Assembly: GCF_900177295.1 (NCBI RefSeq)
Contig: NZ_FWZX01000022.1
Coordinates: 60,397 to 124,396 of the forward strand
Length of the DNA stretch: 64,000 nt
Source: Tistlia consotensis USBA 355
GTDB lineage: Bacteria; Pseudomonadota; Alphaproteobacteria; Kiloniellales; DSM-21159
Direction: 5' to 3'
Positions 62,189 to 64,000 of this stretch are shown one piece after another. How positions within the stretch are numbered: the stretch's first letter is position 1; every line of letters begins with the position of its first letter. A program made the translations under genes and the position numbers. Under the pieces are notes generated by a model that was given only the letters and a program-made list of their open reading frames with translations, was not told the origin of the DNA and did no database searches.

Positions 62189-62797
62189 ATGCGCGAAGAA
62201 CCACCATTCAGATTCGACCTGACGGCGCTTATCCAGCGGGCGCGCCGGGAGTTGGCCCGGCGTACCGACGGCGTGAGTGTGACGCTCAGCTTGCCCTTCC
62301 TATCGTTCACGGCGACCCCGGCAGATATTGAGCGCCGGGTGGCCCGCGAAGTCGTAATCCGCATGTCGGATCGCCGTGTGCTCAGCGCTCAGGAATGCTG
62401 CGATACGTGCATTGATCAGGCGTTGGAATCGCTCCAGTCCATCCGGTCGGTGCTGGTGGATAAACAGGTCGAACTTGCGCATCTGGCCGATGGCCCGCTC
62501 TACCTCCTCTTGGAGGTCATGCTGGAGGGAGTGCGGCAGTTCCTCACGTTCGAACAAAGGCTATCGTCGCAAGGCCACGAACGGGACTATGGCGACCCTC
62601 GTGACTTTCACCGTCCGCTTGATCAGAGGGAAGCGTACTTCGGCGCCCTGGAGGCGCTACGCGGACACCTGAGCCGTTGTCTCGGTCAGGTCGCGGTGAT
62701 CGCAAATGTTGAGCTACCCAGCATTGGCATGATCGCAGCCTATCAGGAAGCTTGGCCGCTGGAGGCATACACAAAGCGGCAGCCGAAGCTGCCATGA
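62189..62797 (+). CDS. Protein of unknown function, middle gene of the SIR2-like island
   Basis: 202-residue, mostly helical protein. It was not recognised. No membrane helix, signal or metal motif is seen except CCDTC near residues 69-73. The N-terminal 50 residues look like mixed strand/helix (VSVTLSLPFLSFTATPADIE), and the middle is a long amphipathic helix set (GPLYLLLEVMLEGVRQFLTF). Its stop overlaps the start of the next gene (ATGA), so the two products probably work together. Confidence 0.6.
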   Translation: MREEPPFRFDLTALIQRARRELARRTDGVSVTLSLPFLSFTATPADIERRVAREVVIRMSDRRVLSAQECCDTCIDQALESLQSIRSVLVDKQVELAHLADGPLYLLLEVMLEGVRQFLTFEQRLSSQGHERDYGDPRDFHRPLDQREAYFGALEALRGHLSRCLGQVAVIANVELPSIGMIAAYQEAWPLEAYTKRQPKLP

Positions 62798-63729
62798 ACC
62801 GAGTAGAGGATTTCCTGGCGAACAAATTTCCGAACAACGCCAAGCTGACCGGCTGCCTGATTGACCTTCATCGTCGATATGCGGATTGGGGTCTGAAGGA
62901 TACGAAGTTCGATCAGGATTTCACCGATGGCACGGATGAGCATTTTTACGCTTATCTGTGGGAGATGCTACTCGCCAGTCACCTGAAGAACATCGGCCTG
63001 GATATCAGTTCCGCAGACGAAGGACCGGACTGCAGAATAGATCGCTCAGGCCAAACAATTTGGGTGGAGGCGATCTGTCCTTCTCCCTCAAGTCTGCCGG
63101 ATGAGTGGTTGCGAGAATCCCGACCGGGCGAAGTGCGGGTTTGGAGCTTGCCCCACGAAGAAATGGTTCTCCGATGGACGGCGGCACTGAAGGAGAAGAG
63201 GGAAAAGCTGACCGGAAGGCTGGAACGCGACCGCGCTACCGGTGAGGAGGTCGTGAGGCCGGGTTACGCGACCAAGGGTATTGTCGGGCAGAACGATCCT
63301 TATGTCATCGCCGTGAATTCATGCCGCCTGGGGCGCTACGAGATGGATTGCCACGTTGGTATTTCCCAACTGCCGTTCGCGGTGGAGGCGGTATTTCCGG
63401 TGGGACCGATTGAAGTGGTGATCAACCGAGACACGATGGAAACGGTAGATACCCGTCATGGACACCGGTTGTTCATCCGCAAGCCGAGCGGGGCCGCAGT
63501 GCCAACGGACAGTTTTCTGAATCCAGACTACGCGGGAGTGAGTGCCGTTCTCGGCAGTCCGGCAAGCTTGAACGCCGCGTGCGGTGCTAACACGCCCATT
63601 GTAGTGGTCCACAACCCGCTCGCCACGAACCGACTTCCCGTCGGTATTCTCGGTGCCGACCAAGAATATGTCGCAGAAGACAAGGGAGACCATTACGAGT
63701 TACGAGACCTTAACGAGGCAGCAGGGTAG
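62794..63729 (+). CDS. PD-(D/E)xK nuclease-like protein of unknown function
   Basis: 311-residue protein. The N-terminal 100 residues have an order of conserved acids like the restriction-nuclease fold: E57 in HFYAYLWEMLLASHLKNIGL, D79 in GPDCRIDRSGQ, and E92 in TIWVEAICPSP; the usual lysine after the second acid is not found, so activity is uncertain. The rest, with KGIVGQNDPYVIAVNSCRLG and PIVVVHNPLA, was not recognised. The ATG at 62794 overlaps the stop of the previous gene; a start at 62752 is unlikely. Nuclease assignment is inference from motif spacing. Confidence 0.5.
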   Translation: MNRVEDFLANKFPNNAKLTGCLIDLHRRYADWGLKDTKFDQDFTDGTDEHFYAYLWEMLLASHLKNIGLDISSADEGPDCRIDRSGQTIWVEAICPSPSSLPDEWLRESRPGEVRVWSLPHEEMVLRWTAALKEKREKLTGRLERDRATGEEVVRPGYATKGIVGQNDPYVIAVNSCRLGRYEMDCHVGISQLPFAVEAVFPVGPIEVVINRDTMETVDTRHGHRLFIRKPSGAAVPTDSFLNPDYAGVSAVLGSPASLNAACGANTPIVVVHNPLATNRLPVGILGADQEYVAEDKGDHYELRDLNEAAG

Positions 63730-64000
63730 GCCAAACCGGCAGCGGGAAGGGCAATGTCTGTGCTCCAGGTATGTGCTGGATATCGGCTGAAACCCACTGA
63801 ATATAGGGATTTCGCGCGTTTCTGCGCCCCCGGGTTTCTCCTCCCCTAGGGGACGCTACGGTGGTGTGTTCAACTACATGCTAAGCACGCCTGAACGTCC
63901 GCAACGGGTCTTGGTCGTGTGAAAACGCTGGCGGCATCGGCTCAACCTGGCCGCCGCTGGTGCTCGGGCGTGGATCGAGCTGGCGGTTCGGCGTCTTGCC
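63730..64000. other. 271-bp right end, no gene recognised
   Basis: No convincing coding sequence. Contains the perfect palindrome TCCCCTAGGGGA (63842-63853). On the minus strand a frame open from the window edge to about 63890 could be the end of a gene lying outside, but nothing in it is recognisable. Confidence 0.3.

Noticed and set aside
63730..64000. Possible tmRNA or tRNA-like sequence at the right end
   Set aside because: No cloverleaf or 3' CCA-adjacent stem could be drawn; only a 12-base palindrome is evident.

Overview
The window is high-G+C DNA (about 70% by eye) with dense, overlapping operons. It looks like a chromosome segment from an alphaproteobacterium, probably Rhodospirillales-like. 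That placement is inference from base composition, the OmpR/ChvI-type response regulator, the Hyf-like complex and the style of the intergenic palindromes; there is no rRNA or other marker gene here. No rRNA, tRNA or CRISPR array was seen. Both ends are compositionally different accessory DNA: an AT-rich NACHT NTPase at 1-1941 and a lower-G+C block at about 59.7-64.0 kb.

Layout. (1) 1-1941: NACHT ATPase, probably a defence gene. (2) 2022-4705: DAO-type FAD oxidoreductase, FosA fosfomycin-modifying enzyme, chloramphenicol-phosphotransferase-like P-loop kinase, small XRE regulator. (3) 4722-12490: six-gene operon for a Complex-I/group-4-hydrogenase-like membrane complex (HyfB, C, E, F, large and small subunits), plus a DUF983 gene. 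The large subunit has Ser in place of both N-terminal nickel-ligand Cys, so this is an energy-converting-hydrogenase-related (Ehr-type) complex rather than a hydrogenase. (4) 12602-17559: Na/Pi cotransporter, divergent LysR regulator and AEC transporter, amidase. (5) 17834-43997: a 26-kb Wzx/Wzy-type exopolysaccharide locus with GDP-mannose/GDP-fucose supply (ManC, Gmd, Fcl), GalE, WcaJ-like initiating transferase, eight other glycosyltransferases, flippase, O-antigen polymerase/ligase-like protein, Wza and Wzc homologues, a Tat-exported beta-helix protein, an OmpR-type response regulator and a zinc-ribbon membrane protein coupled to it. (6) 44859-59740: hydantoinase/oxoprolinase A and DUF917, a divergent AroM-LuxR fusion regulator, an AraC regulator with a Baeyer-Villiger monooxygenase and a family VIII esterase-like hydrolase, a free-standing AroM protein, and a five-gene oligopeptide-type ABC importer. 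(7) 59765-64000: a MITE-like inverted-repeat element, a DUF3626 gene, and a three-gene group (SIR2-like protein, unknown protein, PD-(D/E)xK-like protein) that looks like a candidate defence system.

How parts may work together. In the exopolysaccharide locus WcaJ starts the lipid-linked unit, glycosyltransferases extend it with mannose, fucose, galactose and glucose units, the flippase and Wzy-like protein export and polymerise it, and Wzc/Wza control chain length and secretion. A 14-bp element of the form CAC-N5-G(G/A)TCAC occurs five times, each time facing the start of an exopolysaccharide transcription unit. It has the 11-bp direct-repeat period expected for an OmpR-family regulator such as the one encoded here. 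In the 44.9-59.7 kb region, the importer, hydantoinase/DUF917 pair and AroM protein suggest uptake and opening of a cyclic amide or peptide-like substrate. The AroM-LuxR fusion lacks both cysteines present in the free-standing AroM and may sense that substrate.

The most interesting items are the AroM-LuxR fusion, the SIR2-like three-gene island, the nickel-less Hyf complex, and the shared upstream element of the exopolysaccharide operons.
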